Below are positions 1 through 8,033 of a DNA stretch of 36,043 nt, one piece after another (position 1 is the stretch's first letter; every line of letters begins with the position of its first letter). The stretch is from NCBI GenBank assembly GCA_964538455.1, contig CAZIDZ010000030.1, positions 1-36,043 of the forward strand. Direction: 5' to 3'. The notes beneath the pieces are model-generated. The model was not told the DNA's origin. It searched no databases and saw nothing but the letters and a program-made list of their open reading frames with translations. The stretch is from JAZDLX01 sp964538455. Its GTDB lineage: Bacteria > Electryoneota > Electryoneia > Electryoneales > Electryoneaceae. The translations under genes were made by a program, and so were the position numbers.

Positions 1-2350
1 CAGCACGCATCGCCTGAGCCGCGACCGTAAGAAATGCAATCGCCAGCGTCAGCAGCCCCGCATACGCGAACGGGTAGGGCTGGAGCCCGATCCGGTCGTG
101 GAATTGCAGCAGCCATTTGCTCATCGCGAACCACGCCAGCGGCCAGGCGATCGCATTCGCCAGCAGCACCCACTTCAGCAGGTCCCAGCTGAGCAGCCAG
201 AGAATGCCCGATTCACTCGCCCCGAGCACCTTGCGGATCGAGATCTCACGCTTGCGCTGTTCGGTCGTGTAGGTGGTCATGCCGAAGATGCCCAGCGCGG
301 CGATCAGGATCGCCAGGATCGAAAAGACCCCCGCGTTGGCGGCGAAACGTTCGTCCGACCTGTACTGCTTGGTGAACATGTCGTCGAGAAAGCTGTACCC
401 GTAAAGCTGCTGGCCGTACACTTCGTTGAAGATCGATCTCACGTGCGCGACACCCTCGGGAATCCTGCCCGCCGGGAGGCGCACGTAGACTCGCGAGGAA
501 TACTGTGCTCGGTTTGTCATCACGATGGGATTCACGCCCTGGCGGGCTGAACCGAAGTTAAAATCGCCGACCACTCCGACGATCGTGTGCGGCTCGCCGT
601 TGAGCAGCACCGTTTGTCCGACGGGGTTCTCGACGTCCATGATACGGGCGGCCTCCTCATTGATCAGGATCGAGTGGTTGTCCGAATCGTTCGTGTAGAG
701 TGCCCGTCCCTTCACCACCGGAACATCGACCGCATCAAGCCATTCCCCCCGGCAGTCAAAGATGATCGCCCCCATGGAACGGGCCTGCTCTTCCGGCACA
801 TCGGGTTCTCGAAGGTTCGCCCAGGGGAGGTCCGGCCCCGGGGTGTTGTTCGCGCTGCCCGCCGCCAGAATGTTCGGATCGAAATTCAACCGCCGCAGCA
901 GCTCGTCCTTCTGGTCCTCCGTCCCCAACCCGGAAGTCTCGAGCACCATCACCTGTTCGCGGTTGTAGCCCATGTCGATGTTGAGGATGTAACGGATCTG
1001 GTTGCGCATGATCAGAACGCTTGAGATCAGAACGACGGAGATGGTGAACTGCAGGGTTGTCAGCGAACGGCGCAGAAAAACCCCGGAGCGGCTCGCCCGG
1101 AAGTCGCCGCGCATCACCTCCACGGGCTTGAAGGCCGTCAACACGAAGGCGGGGTAGATGCCGGAGAGCACACCGGTGAGCAGGGTGACAGCGAGGAATG
1201 CCCCCATCACCAGCGGCGAGGAGAAGAACAGTCCGCTGAGGTCCTTGCCCAGCAGGTTCGTCAGCAGGGGCATGGCGGCCTGGACGATGAGCAGGGCGAT
1301 CAATGCAGCAACCAGAGTCATCAGCACCGACTCGCCGAGGTAGCCGCGGATCAGGTCGATTCGCGCCGCCCCGAGAGTTTTCCGCATTCCCACTTCCCGC
1401 GCGCGTTTCAGCGCTCTCGCCGTGGTCAGGTTGATGAAGTTGATCGAGGCGATCAGCAGGATGCCGAGCGCGATCGCGCCGAGCACCCGGAGCGTATTCG
1501 GATCGCTGGGGTTGACGTTGATCCAGTTGTAATCCTGATTTGACGAGTGGAGATGGATGTCCGTGAGAGGCATCAGGGTGGGGTAGATGCCATCCCACTC
1601 GGAGTGCTCCGTGATCGTCTCGTGCAGTCGTTTTTCCAGCGCCGGGAGATCGGCCCCCGGGGTGAGTTTCACATAGACGAGCACCCACAGGTTGGTCCAG
1701 CTCTCAAACCAGTAGCTGTTCTCATCGTTCAGGTAGATCGGGAGCACCATTCCGAACTGCATGTGCGACCGTTTCGGCGGATCGGCGATCACCGCTCCGA
1801 CCACCGCTTCGCCAAGCCCGGCGGCGATGATCGGTTTGCCGACGGGATTTTCCGTGCCGTACAGGAGTTTCGCCGTGGATTCCGTCAGGATCACCGATGT
1901 GGGGGTGCCGAGCGCGCTCTCGTGAGTGCCGGCGAGCAGCTTGAAGTTGAACACGTTGAGGAACGAGGAATCCGCGAACACGGTTTCAACGCTCACCCCC
2001 CGCGTTTCGTTGGGCGGCAGGTCGGCGCGTTGCACGCTTCGCGGACCCCAGGCCTGCATCCGCACGGCGGCTTCAATTTCGGGGAATTGCGATGTCAGCT
2101 CCGCAGCGAGAGCCCCCGAGCTGGGCGCGCCCGACCGGCGAAACTCACCCTCCCAGAAAAAGCGGGAATAGAGTCGGTAGATTTGTCCGCAATCGGGGAT
2201 CTTGCTGTCGTAAATCAGATCGTCGTACGCGTAGAGCGAGATCACCAGCGCTGCGCTCAGTCCCAGGGAAAAACCCAGGATGGTGATCAGCCAATAAACT
2301 CGATTCCGGCTGAGGTGACGTACGATGAATCGAAGGTAATGTCCAAGCAT
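1..2350 (-). CDS. ABC transporter permease, MacB/FtsX type (C-terminus cut by window edge)
   Basis: The frame is open from ATG 2350 to the left edge (783 codons), with a good Shine-Dalgarno (GGGGGAGG) ending 2 nt before the ATG. Residues 20-42 form the first membrane segment, followed by a periplasmic MacB-PCD-like domain to about residue 285. An FtsX block with the typical motif REVGMRKTLGAAR lies near residues 318-330. A second periplasmic domain follows, then a second FtsX block with KREISIRKVLGAS. The visible end, AFLTVAAQAMRA, lies about 15 residues before the usual end of this roughly 800-residue family. Such permeases move or extrude substrates (peptides, lipoproteins, drugs) with a separate ATPase, which is not in view and may lie beyond the left edge. 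The DUF4097-type gene lies 118 bp upstream on the same strand. The substrate cannot be told from sequence. Confidence 0.93.
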   Translation of the reverse strand, partial: MLGHYLRFIVRHLSRNRVYWLITILGFSLGLSAALVISLYAYDDLIYDSKIPDCGQIYRLYSRFFWEGEFRRSGAPSSGALAAELTSQFPEIEAAVRMQAWGPRSVQRADLPPNETRGVSVETVFADSSFLNVFNFKLLAGTHESALGTPTSVILTESTAKLLYGTENPVGKPIIAAGLGEAVVGAVIADPPKRSHMQFGMVLPIYLNDENSYWFESWTNLWVLVYVKLTPGADLPALEKRLHETITEHSEWDGIYPTLMPLTDIHLHSSNQDYNWINVNPSDPNTLRVLGAIALGILLIASINFINLTTARALKRAREVGMRKTLGAARIDLIRGYLGESVLMTLVAALIALLIVQAAMPLLTNLLGKDLSGLFFSSPLVMGAFLAVTLLTGVLSGIYPAFVLTAFKPVEVMRGDFRASRSGVFLRRSLTTLQFTISVVLISSVLIMRNQIRYILNIDMGYNREQVMVLETSGLGTEDQKDELLRRLNFDPNILAAGSANNTPGPDLPWANLREPDVPEEQARSMGAIIFDCRGEWLDAVDVPVVKGRALYTNDSDNHSILINEEAARIMDVENPVGQTVLLNGEPHTIVGVVGDFNFGSARQGVNPIVMTNRAQYSSRVYVRLPAGRIPEGVAHVRSIFNEVYGQQLYGYSFLDDMFTKQYRSDERFAANAGVFSILAILIAALGIFGMTTYTTEQRKREISIRKVLGASESGILWLLSWDLLKWVLLANAIAWPLAWFAMSKWLLQFHDRIGLQPYPFAYAGLLTLAIAFLTVAAQAMRA

Positions 2351-2468
2351 AACCTCCCCCTCGGTGCGGGCAGTTTCCCGGTTTTCGGCTCACGAGAATA
2401 TAGAACAGGCCGCAAAGGTACTCCTCACGGCCTGAAGAAAGCTACTCCCTGATGCAGGTGCCGGCGTT

Positions 2469-3344
2469 CTATTTCGCCCGCAGACTGATCCTGCCGTCGT
2501 TCACCCGCAGATCCACTCGCGCCTTGCCCCCCGGCAGAGACCAGAGGCGGAAATGGTCGTCCTTGTCGATTTCCTTGAATGCGCCCGAGGCGCGCGCGTG
2601 GCCGTCGTCAAAATCCGCGTTGAACTCGCCGCCGCCGCCGAGCACCTCGAACAGCAGTTCGCCGTCGTCCGCGCGAAGACGGTAGCGTCCATCGTCATGC
2701 ACTTTCGTCGCGATCTCGATCTCACCATCGCCGGCGCGACCCGTCACTTCGTCGAAATCCCCGTGCGTCACATACACGTCTCCGTCGTCAATCGTCGCGT
2801 CAAGCAGGCCGTGGCCGCCGTCGAGCTCGATCGTCCCGTCGTCCGCTTCCAGCTCGAACACTTTGCTGGTCATCTTCTCCAGCGCCGCCCGGCCGTCCGA
2901 CATGCTCAGCGATACGTCGCCGGAAAAGCCTCTGATGCGGACGTCGTCGTCGTCGAACCGGAGCCGCAGGCTGACCGTGCTCGGAGCTTCGATCTTGATC
3001 GCGTAATGCTCGTTCCAGTGGACCATGCCGAACGCGTTGATCTGCACCTCTTCATCGCGGATGCGGAGATTTCCGTTCTCTTCGACCACCTCGAAGCCGA
3101 AGGGCGTGTTCCTCCAGCTCTTGCCGAGTCCGGTAATGTCGAGGCGGTATTCGACGAAAACGTGCACATCTTTGCGGTCGCTGCCGACAATCGTCACCTC
3201 GGCGTCATTGCTGGTGAGGTATATTGTCCCCTTCGGATCGATCGAATACGTTTTGTCCAGGTCGTATTTTTCATCATCTTTCGCCTGGGCCGCGGCGGCG
3301 AAGAAAAGGATAAAACCCATAAAAACAAGGCTCTTCAATCTCAT
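2469..3344 (-). CDS. Exported DUF4097-like (putative adhesin/beta-helix) protein
   Basis: A protein of 291 residues starting at ATG 3344, preceded by GAGGAG at good spacing. An earlier in-frame start at 3380 would place 12 residues before the signal peptide and is less likely. Residues 1-20 are a clear Sec signal (MRLKS, then a hydrophobic run ending AAAAQA). The rest is acidic and beta-rich, with many short repeats of the form DDG or GDG every 15-25 residues (ADDGTIELDGG, IDDGDVYVTHGD, AGDGEIEIAT), as in DUF4097-type proteins that form a beta-solenoid. No enzyme motif is visible. Proteins of this kind are often encoded beside membrane or ABC-transporter genes, as here. The function is unknown, and periplasm or cell surface is the likely place. 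Confidence 0.8.
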   Translation of the reverse strand: MRLKSLVFMGFILFFAAAAQAKDDEKYDLDKTYSIDPKGTIYLTSNDAEVTIVGSDRKDVHVFVEYRLDITGLGKSWRNTPFGFEVVEENGNLRIRDEEVQINAFGMVHWNEHYAIKIEAPSTVSLRLRFDDDDVRIRGFSGDVSLSMSDGRAALEKMTSKVFELEADDGTIELDGGHGLLDATIDDGDVYVTHGDFDEVTGRAGDGEIEIATKVHDDGRYRLRADDGELLFEVLGGGGEFNADFDDGHARASGAFKEIDKDDHFRLWSLPGGKARVDLRVNDGRISLRAK

Positions 3345-3546
3345 GGGAGTTCTCCTCGTGTTGTCACTCAATAAGACCACGCTCGGGGATAAAAGGTTAC
3401 TTGCGATTCAAGCTCTGACTGCAGCGAGCTGGGTTTTCAGGCGGTGGTGAGATTCACGGACGGGATTCCGGATGCCTCAATCCCTCAAGAATCCAACAGG
3501 ATTTGCTGTCCGTCTGAAAACTCTCCTGCAAACAACGGGGACGGCG

Positions 3547-3975
3547 ATGACGAACGGTACTGCTACATCCCGGGGCGGATGGCTGGTGGCGATTCTGTGG
3601 GCGGCTTTTATTTTCATCCTCTCGTCGATTCCCGGCTGGAAACTCGACTTCGTCCCTCCCATCTGGGGGTGGGACAAGCTGGCGCATGTTGTCCTCTACG
3701 CAGTGCTGGGAGTGCTTATTCTGCGCGCGCTGGGATTTCGCCGCGCGGCATTTGGGCTCGCGATCATTTTCTCCGTAGCTTACGGCCTGTTCGATGAACT
3801 GCACCAGGTTTTCGTCCCGGGACGGACACCTTCCCTGGCGGACTTGGCGGCCGATGCCGTCGGGTCGACGATCGGTGTGATGTTGCTTGGAAAACAAATA
3901 CTTCGCTTCAGCAGGCGAAAGCAGGATTCCGCTCCCCGGGAGCATGTCGAGAATGAGCAAAAACCCTCTCAGTGA
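3547..3975 (+). CDS. VanZ-like family membrane protein
   Basis: A protein of 142 residues from ATG 3547. An upstream in-frame ATG at 3472 would add 25 residues with no membrane segment. I prefer 3547 because the first transmembrane helix (WLVAILWAAFIFILSSIPGW) begins about 10 residues later, which is usual in the family. The VanZ signatures are present: WDKLAHVVLYAVLG, then YGLFDELHQVFVPGR and SLADLAADAVGSTIG, within four predicted membrane helices. VanZ gives low-level teicoplanin resistance in enterococci, but most family members have no known role, so no resistance function should be assumed. The gene ends 11 bp before ssb and is probably cotranscribed with it. Confidence 0.85.
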   Translation: MTNGTATSRGGWLVAILWAAFIFILSSIPGWKLDFVPPIWGWDKLAHVVLYAVLGVLILRALGFRRAAFGLAIIFSVAYGLFDELHQVFVPGRTPSLADLAADAVGSTIGVMLLGKQILRFSRRKQDSAPREHVENEQKPSQ

Positions 3976-3986
3976 AAGGGATTTTC

Positions 3987-4490
3987 ATGGTTAACAAGGT
4001 GATATTGATCGGAAACCTCGGGAAAGACCCGGAGATGACCTACACGCCTTCCGGGGCGGCGGTGACCAAGGTGAGCCTCGCGACAACTGAACGGTGGACC
4101 GGCAAGGACGGGCAAAAGCAGGAATCCACGGAGTGGCACAACCTCGTTTTCTGGCGCCGCCAGGCGGAGGTTGCCAACCAGTATTTGCGCAAAGGATCGC
4201 GGATCTATGTGGAAGGCCGTATCCACTACCGTTCTTTCGAAGGTCAGGACGGGCAGACTCGCCACTTCACCGACATTGAAGTACGGAATTTTCAGATGCT
4301 AAGCTCTCGTGGCGAAGCCGGAGGCGGAGGCGGCGAGTACAGCGGCGAACCTCCAGCGAAGAAAGCGGCCGCAAAGCCCCAGGCGGAAGGCCAGAAAACG
4401 GCTCCCGGCGACACTCACTACGAACCGATCAACCCGAGTGAAGGATCCGAGAGCTTTGGCGAAGGCGACGACAGCGATTTGCCGTTCTGA
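3987..4490 (+). CDS. ssb: Single-stranded DNA-binding protein
   Basis: A protein of 167 residues from ATG 3987, with GAAAGGG 6 nt upstream. A GTG at 3972 overlaps the vanZ stop and is the less likely start. Residues 1-110 are the OB fold, opening with MVNKVILIGNLGKDPEM and containing STEWHNLVFWRRQAEVA and KGSRIYVEGRI. A Gly- and Ala/Lys-rich linker follows, then the acidic tip DDSDLPF, which is the docking peptide for SSB partner proteins. It coats single-stranded DNA in replication, recombination and repair. Length and layout match a housekeeping bacterial SSB. The gene sits between a VanZ-like gene and an S9 peptidase, not beside the more usual rpsF/rpsR. Confidence 0.97.
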   Translation: MVNKVILIGNLGKDPEMTYTPSGAAVTKVSLATTERWTGKDGQKQESTEWHNLVFWRRQAEVANQYLRKGSRIYVEGRIHYRSFEGQDGQTRHFTDIEVRNFQMLSSRGEAGGGGGEYSGEPPAKKAAAKPQAEGQKTAPGDTHYEPINPSEGSESFGEGDDSDLPF

Positions 4491-4529
4491 AACCATGACT
4501 CCTCACAAAACGCGTTAAGAAACGGGGAT

Positions 4530-4559
4530 TTGCGTGGGGCACAATATCGTGTGTAGGTT
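4530..4559 (+). promoter_or_regulatory. Weak candidate promoter for the S9 peptidase
   Basis: TTGCGT at 4530-4535 and TAGGTT at 4554-4559 are separated by 18 bp, about 115 bp before the peptidase start. The -10 box is poor, so this is only a candidate. The rest of the 184-bp gap between ssb and the peptidase shows no other structure. Confidence 0.3.
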
Positions 4560-4674
4560 ACCGGTGGGTCCGGAAGGGAACGCAACTCAAGATGCGGCTC
4601 CCTGTTTGGCCCGTCCGAGCCGGTCGGTGTTCTGCGGAGTCCGCCTCCGCAGGGTGTGGAGAACAACGACCACC

Positions 4675-6645
4675 ATGAAATCCCACTTCCCGCGTATTCT
4701 CCCGGGTCTCGCAGCTCTGCTGGCGCTGTCGCTTGTCATAGCTTCGTGCAGCCTCCCCGTCCCGATCATCTCTCGTAATACTCTGTTCAAGCCCTACACG
4801 AGGTCGGCCCCTTCCGTCTCTCCCGACGGCAAACACGTTGTCTATACGGCTCTCGACGGGGATGTGCGGAACCTGTACATACGGACGGTGGGCGCGGACG
4901 ACGACACCGTGCTGACCAACGTGAAAAAGGGGGCCAGCTATTTCTTCTGGGCACGCAACAGCAAAATGGTTGTCTTTTCCCAGTCGACTGCCGAGGGCTT
5001 GGAGTTTTTCGTTGTTGACGTTGCCACGGGTGCGATTCGTCCGTTGCTGCCCTATGGGAAGGGCGTGCCGAAGGACGCCGCCGTTGAAGTTGTCGCGGTA
5101 TCGATAAAGCGGCCTGACGAAATCGCGATCATGGTGAACGCCCGCGATCCCTCTATTTTTGATCTCCACCTCGTCAACGTTCGTACCGGAGATATGAAGC
5201 TGCTCGCCGAAGGAAAGTCGAACCTGCTCCGCTGGTACGTGGACCCGGAGTTCGCACTGCGCGGTTATCTGCTCAGCGAACCGGACGGTGGACAATCGTT
5301 CTGGAAATACCAGGATGGGCGGTTCACGCGCGAACTCACGTGGCACCTGCTCGATGACTCCTCCTGGCCCCTCGCTTTTCCCGCGAAAGCCCATTCCTGC
5401 CTGATGTTCGACAGCCGGGGGGCAAAGACGCTGGGCGTGCTCCGTTACAACCTCGACACCGGCGATACGACTGTGCTCGCCCGCGATCCTCAATACGACA
5501 TCCGCAAGATCATGGTGGATTCCGAGTGGGAGAACGTTGACGCTGTGTTTATTCAGGGGGACACATCACGGTGGGTGGCGGTCGATTCGGGTATCAGCCC
5601 GAAGCTGAAATTCCTCCAGAGCAAATTCCACGGGGAAGTTGAAATCTACAACCGTTCGGCCGACAGAAAAGTCTGGACGGTCGGTGAATTGTCCGATGTC
5701 GCGCCACCCGTTTACTATCTCTACTACGCGGATGAGATGAGGCTGTCGCGGCTGTACAGCGCGTCCGACGAGCTGGCGGGCAAGCCGTTCGCAAGGATGA
5801 AGGTGATTCAGTTCACGGCGCGGGACGGGATGCCGATCCACGGGTACCTGACGACTCCCCGCCGGGGACGGGGGCCGTGGCCCACGGTGCTGCTTGTTCA
5901 CGGCGGGCCGTGGCTGCGAGACGCCTGGGGGTTCAACCCGGAAGCTCAGTGGCTGGCCAACAGGGGGTACGCCGTTCTCCAGGTCAATTTCCGCGGTTCG
6001 ATGGGATACGACAAAGCTTACCTCAATGCCGGGAACCGGCAATGGGGCTTGGGGATGCAGACCGATCTCGCCGACGGAGCGGCGTGGGCGGTGAAGGCCG
6101 GCGTCGCGAAAGCCGGTGCAGTGGCCATCATGGGCGGCTCTTACGGAGGCTACGCGGCTGTGTCCGGGGCGATCACAACACCGAATTCCTACGTCGCCGC
6201 AGTGGCGGTCAATCCGTTCCTCGATCTCACCGATTACCTCTCGATCATCCCGCCCACCTGGGAGGCCTACCGCACCAACCTGGAGCAGCGCGTCGGCCGG
6301 GTCCCCCGCTATGAATCCGGCCTCAAAGAGGGCCAGGTAAAGGATTCGACGGACTGGACGGACGCGGATCGTGCAGAGATTCAACGCTTGAAAGCGGTGT
6401 CGCCATACTATCACGCGGAGAAGGTTTCGATCCCGCTGCTGATTGCGCAGGGGAAACGGGATGCCCTCGCGCGGCCCGCGGTTGCGCAGAAATTCGTTGA
6501 CCGGCTGAAGAAACTGGGGAAGAACGTCGAGCTCGTCCTCTACGACGATTCCAGCCACATGCTCCAGACGGAGGACAGGCAGGATTTCTACTTCCGCGCG
6601 GAACTCTTCCTCGCCAGTTACCTCGGCGGGCGTGTGGAGAAATAG
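4675..6645 (+). CDS. S9 family prolyl oligopeptidase-like lipoprotein
   Basis: A protein of 656 residues from ATG 4675. The open frame extends upstream to 4534, but only this start gives a proper lipoprotein signal: MKSHFPR, a hydrophobic run, then the lipobox IASC with Cys25. An N-terminal beta-propeller (about residues 35-370, including SVSPDGKHVVYTA) is followed by an alpha/beta-hydrolase domain. The catalytic triad can be placed: Ser489 in GGSYGGYA, Asp596 in GKRDALARP and His628 in DDSSHML. The family cleaves short peptides, often after proline, or acts as an acylaminoacyl peptidase. The signal places it in the periplasm or on a membrane face. An intact triad suggests an active enzyme. 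A strong hairpin with a T-run follows the stop. Confidence 0.93.
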   Translation: MKSHFPRILPGLAALLALSLVIASCSLPVPIISRNTLFKPYTRSAPSVSPDGKHVVYTALDGDVRNLYIRTVGADDDTVLTNVKKGASYFFWARNSKMVVFSQSTAEGLEFFVVDVATGAIRPLLPYGKGVPKDAAVEVVAVSIKRPDEIAIMVNARDPSIFDLHLVNVRTGDMKLLAEGKSNLLRWYVDPEFALRGYLLSEPDGGQSFWKYQDGRFTRELTWHLLDDSSWPLAFPAKAHSCLMFDSRGAKTLGVLRYNLDTGDTTVLARDPQYDIRKIMVDSEWENVDAVFIQGDTSRWVAVDSGISPKLKFLQSKFHGEVEIYNRSADRKVWTVGELSDVAPPVYYLYYADEMRLSRLYSASDELAGKPFARMKVIQFTARDGMPIHGYLTTPRRGRGPWPTVLLVHGGPWLRDAWGFNPEAQWLANRGYAVLQVNFRGSMGYDKAYLNAGNRQWGLGMQTDLADGAAWAVKAGVAKAGAVAIMGGSYGGYAAVSGAITTPNSYVAAVAVNPFLDLTDYLSIIPPTWEAYRTNLEQRVGRVPRYESGLKEGQVKDSTDWTDADRAEIQRLKAVSPYYHAEKVSIPLLIAQGKRDALARPAVAQKFVDRLKKLGKNVELVLYDDSSHMLQTEDRQDFYFRAELFLASYLGGRVEK

Positions 6646-6677
6646 CGCGTTGCGGCCAGATTGATGGCGAACGAAGT

Positions 6678-6709
6678 AACCCAATCCCGATAAATCGGGA
6701 TTGGGTTTT
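6678..6709 (+). terminator. Intrinsic terminator after the S9 peptidase
   Basis: A perfect 14-bp inverted repeat (arms 6678-6691 and 6694-6707) with a 2-nt centre is followed by T residues. It lies 33 bp after the peptidase stop and is nearly symmetrical, so it could act in both directions. Its core, TCCCGATAAATCGGGA, looks like a dispersed palindrome. Confidence 0.8.
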
Positions 6710-6731
6710 GATTATCGGCCCGACGGGCGGC

Positions 6732-6831
6732 NNNNNNNNNNNNNNNNNNNNNNNNNNNNNNNNNNNNNNNNNNNNNNNNNNNNNNNNNNNNNNNNNNNNN
6801 NNNNNNNNNNNNNNNNNNNNNNNNNNNNNNN
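6732..6831. other. Assembly gap (100 N)
   Basis: Exactly 100 N, the conventional filler for a gap of unknown size. It is bounded by a palindrome-rich sequence on the left and by the first base of a folded repeat on the right, so repeats are the probable cause. True distance and content are unknown. Confidence 0.98.
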
Positions 6832-6882
6832 GGTGGCCCGGCTGGTCCCCTCCGCCCACCAGCGGATTGTCCACCCGGGTTT
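6832..6882 (+). repeat. Diverged copy of the GGTGGCCCGG...CCGGGTT folded repeat
   Basis: It begins GGTGGCCCGG directly at the gap edge and ends CCCGGGTTT. It can fold as CCCGG (6837-6841) with CCGGG (6875-6879), TGG with CCA, and TCCGC (6851-6855) with GCGGA (6862-6866) around a 6-nt loop. The ends match the copies at 14985 and 23095, while the interior differs with pairing kept. It lies about 10 bp beyond the stop of the minus-strand aminotransferase gene. Confidence 0.6.
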
Positions 6883-6892
6883 CATCATCGAA

Positions 6893-8005
6893 TCACAGGT
6901 TCTTGCTCATCCAGCGGTCGATCCGGTGCAACCCCTGGACCACCGGTTCCGCCCCAGCTGTCCATGCGACGCGGATGTGCGCGGGCACGCCGAAGAATGA
7001 GCCAGGCACGACGATCACTCCCTCCTCCTCGTAGAGCCGTTTCGCCAGGCTGTCGCCGTTGATGCCGTCGATTCTCCAGATTGCGAAACCGCCTCCGTCC
7101 GGCATCACGGCCTTGATCCGCTTCCCCGATGCCCGCTTGCTGAGGAACCGGTTGACGTGGGCCCGCGCCTCATCGACCACGGCGAGCCCCTTCTCCCGCA
7201 GCCCGCCGATCAGCTCTTCACGGGTGAAGATCCGGTGGGTCAGCCATTCCATCGGGAACGGGTTGATCACGCCGAGATTGTCGTAGGCGCGGTATCCCGA
7301 GCGAACGACATCGTGCGCCGCGATCGCCCAGCCGGCCCGAAGGTCTCCGAGGCCCCATACCTTCGTCAGACTGCTGGTGGTGTACAGGTTGGGGGCCTTC
7401 ATCGCGCAGGTTCGTCCCGCCTGGTTCACCCTCCCTTCGCGGTACACCTCGTCGACAAGCACGAACCTCTCCTTGCCGGTTCCCTCCGCGAGGCGGATCA
7501 GGTCGGCGTCCGAGGAAAAAGCGCCGCTCGGATTGTGCGGGTTGGAAAGGACGAGTCCACGGGCGCCGGTGGCGTAGGCAAGGCTGACCATCTCCTCGAT
7601 GTTCAGCTTCCAGCCATCTTCCTCCTTGCGTTCGAACGGAACGATCCGGGCGCCCAGCGCTCGCGCCGGGTAGCTGATGCACTCGTACACCGGGGTCTCC
7701 ACGAGCAGCACGTCGCCCGGGTTCAGTTGCACCGCGAGCACGAGGAAATTAGCCATTGACGTGCCCTGGGAGATCAGCACATTCTCCGCGTGAACGCCGT
7801 AGCGCTCCGCAATTGCTTCACGCAGCGGCGCGTATCCGTACCCGTGGGCGCCGGCGAGAGGCAGCTCACCGGCGTCGATCCCGAGATCGGCCAGCGTGGC
7901 TATGAGCGGAGGCATCCCGGAGCCGGCCAGGTTCAGATGGTCCGGATTGAGGGTGTCCGCGCCGATTTTCGACCACTCCATGTAGGGAATTGTATCGAAT
8001 CGCAT
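6893..8005 (-). CDS. Pyridoxal-phosphate-dependent aminotransferase (class I/II)
   Basis: A protein of 370 residues starting at ATG 8005 with GAGGAG upstream. It shows the fold-type I aminotransferase signatures: the NPHNPSG motif at 155-161, Asp185 in LVDEVY (pyridine nitrogen contact), and the PLP Schiff-base lysine Lys215 in SSLTKVWGLGDLRAGW. A conserved arginine in HIRVAW near residue 349 would bind the substrate carboxylate. The amino donor and acceptor cannot be told; aspartate-, alanine- and valine-type enzymes are all possible. It follows lptD by 28 bp on the same strand and is probably the last gene of a rarA-lptD-aminotransferase operon. Nothing in its sequence ties it to LPS. Confidence 0.92.
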   Translation of the reverse strand: MRFDTIPYMEWSKIGADTLNPDHLNLAGSGMPPLIATLADLGIDAGELPLAGAHGYGYAPLREAIAERYGVHAENVLISQGTSMANFLVLAVQLNPGDVLLVETPVYECISYPARALGARIVPFERKEEDGWKLNIEEMVSLAYATGARGLVLSNPHNPSGAFSSDADLIRLAEGTGKERFVLVDEVYREGRVNQAGRTCAMKAPNLYTTSSLTKVWGLGDLRAGWAIAAHDVVRSGYRAYDNLGVINPFPMEWLTHRIFTREELIGGLREKGLAVVDEARAHVNRFLSKRASGKRIKAVMPDGGGFAIWRIDGINGDSLAKRLYEEEGVIVVPGSFFGVPAHIRVAWTAGAEPVVQGLHRIDRWMSKNL

Positions 8006-8033
8006 TCGGCACTCCTCGCAATGGGAGACGTGC

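Noticed and set aside
98..1024. Plus-strand open frames over the ABC permease
   Set aside because: Arg/His-rich antisense shadows of the long minus-strand permease frame, which has clear MacB/FtsX motifs and a ribosome binding site.
3547..3975. Glycopeptide resistance function for the VanZ-like protein
   Set aside because: Only the membrane family is recognised; no other van gene is present, and most family members have no known resistance role.
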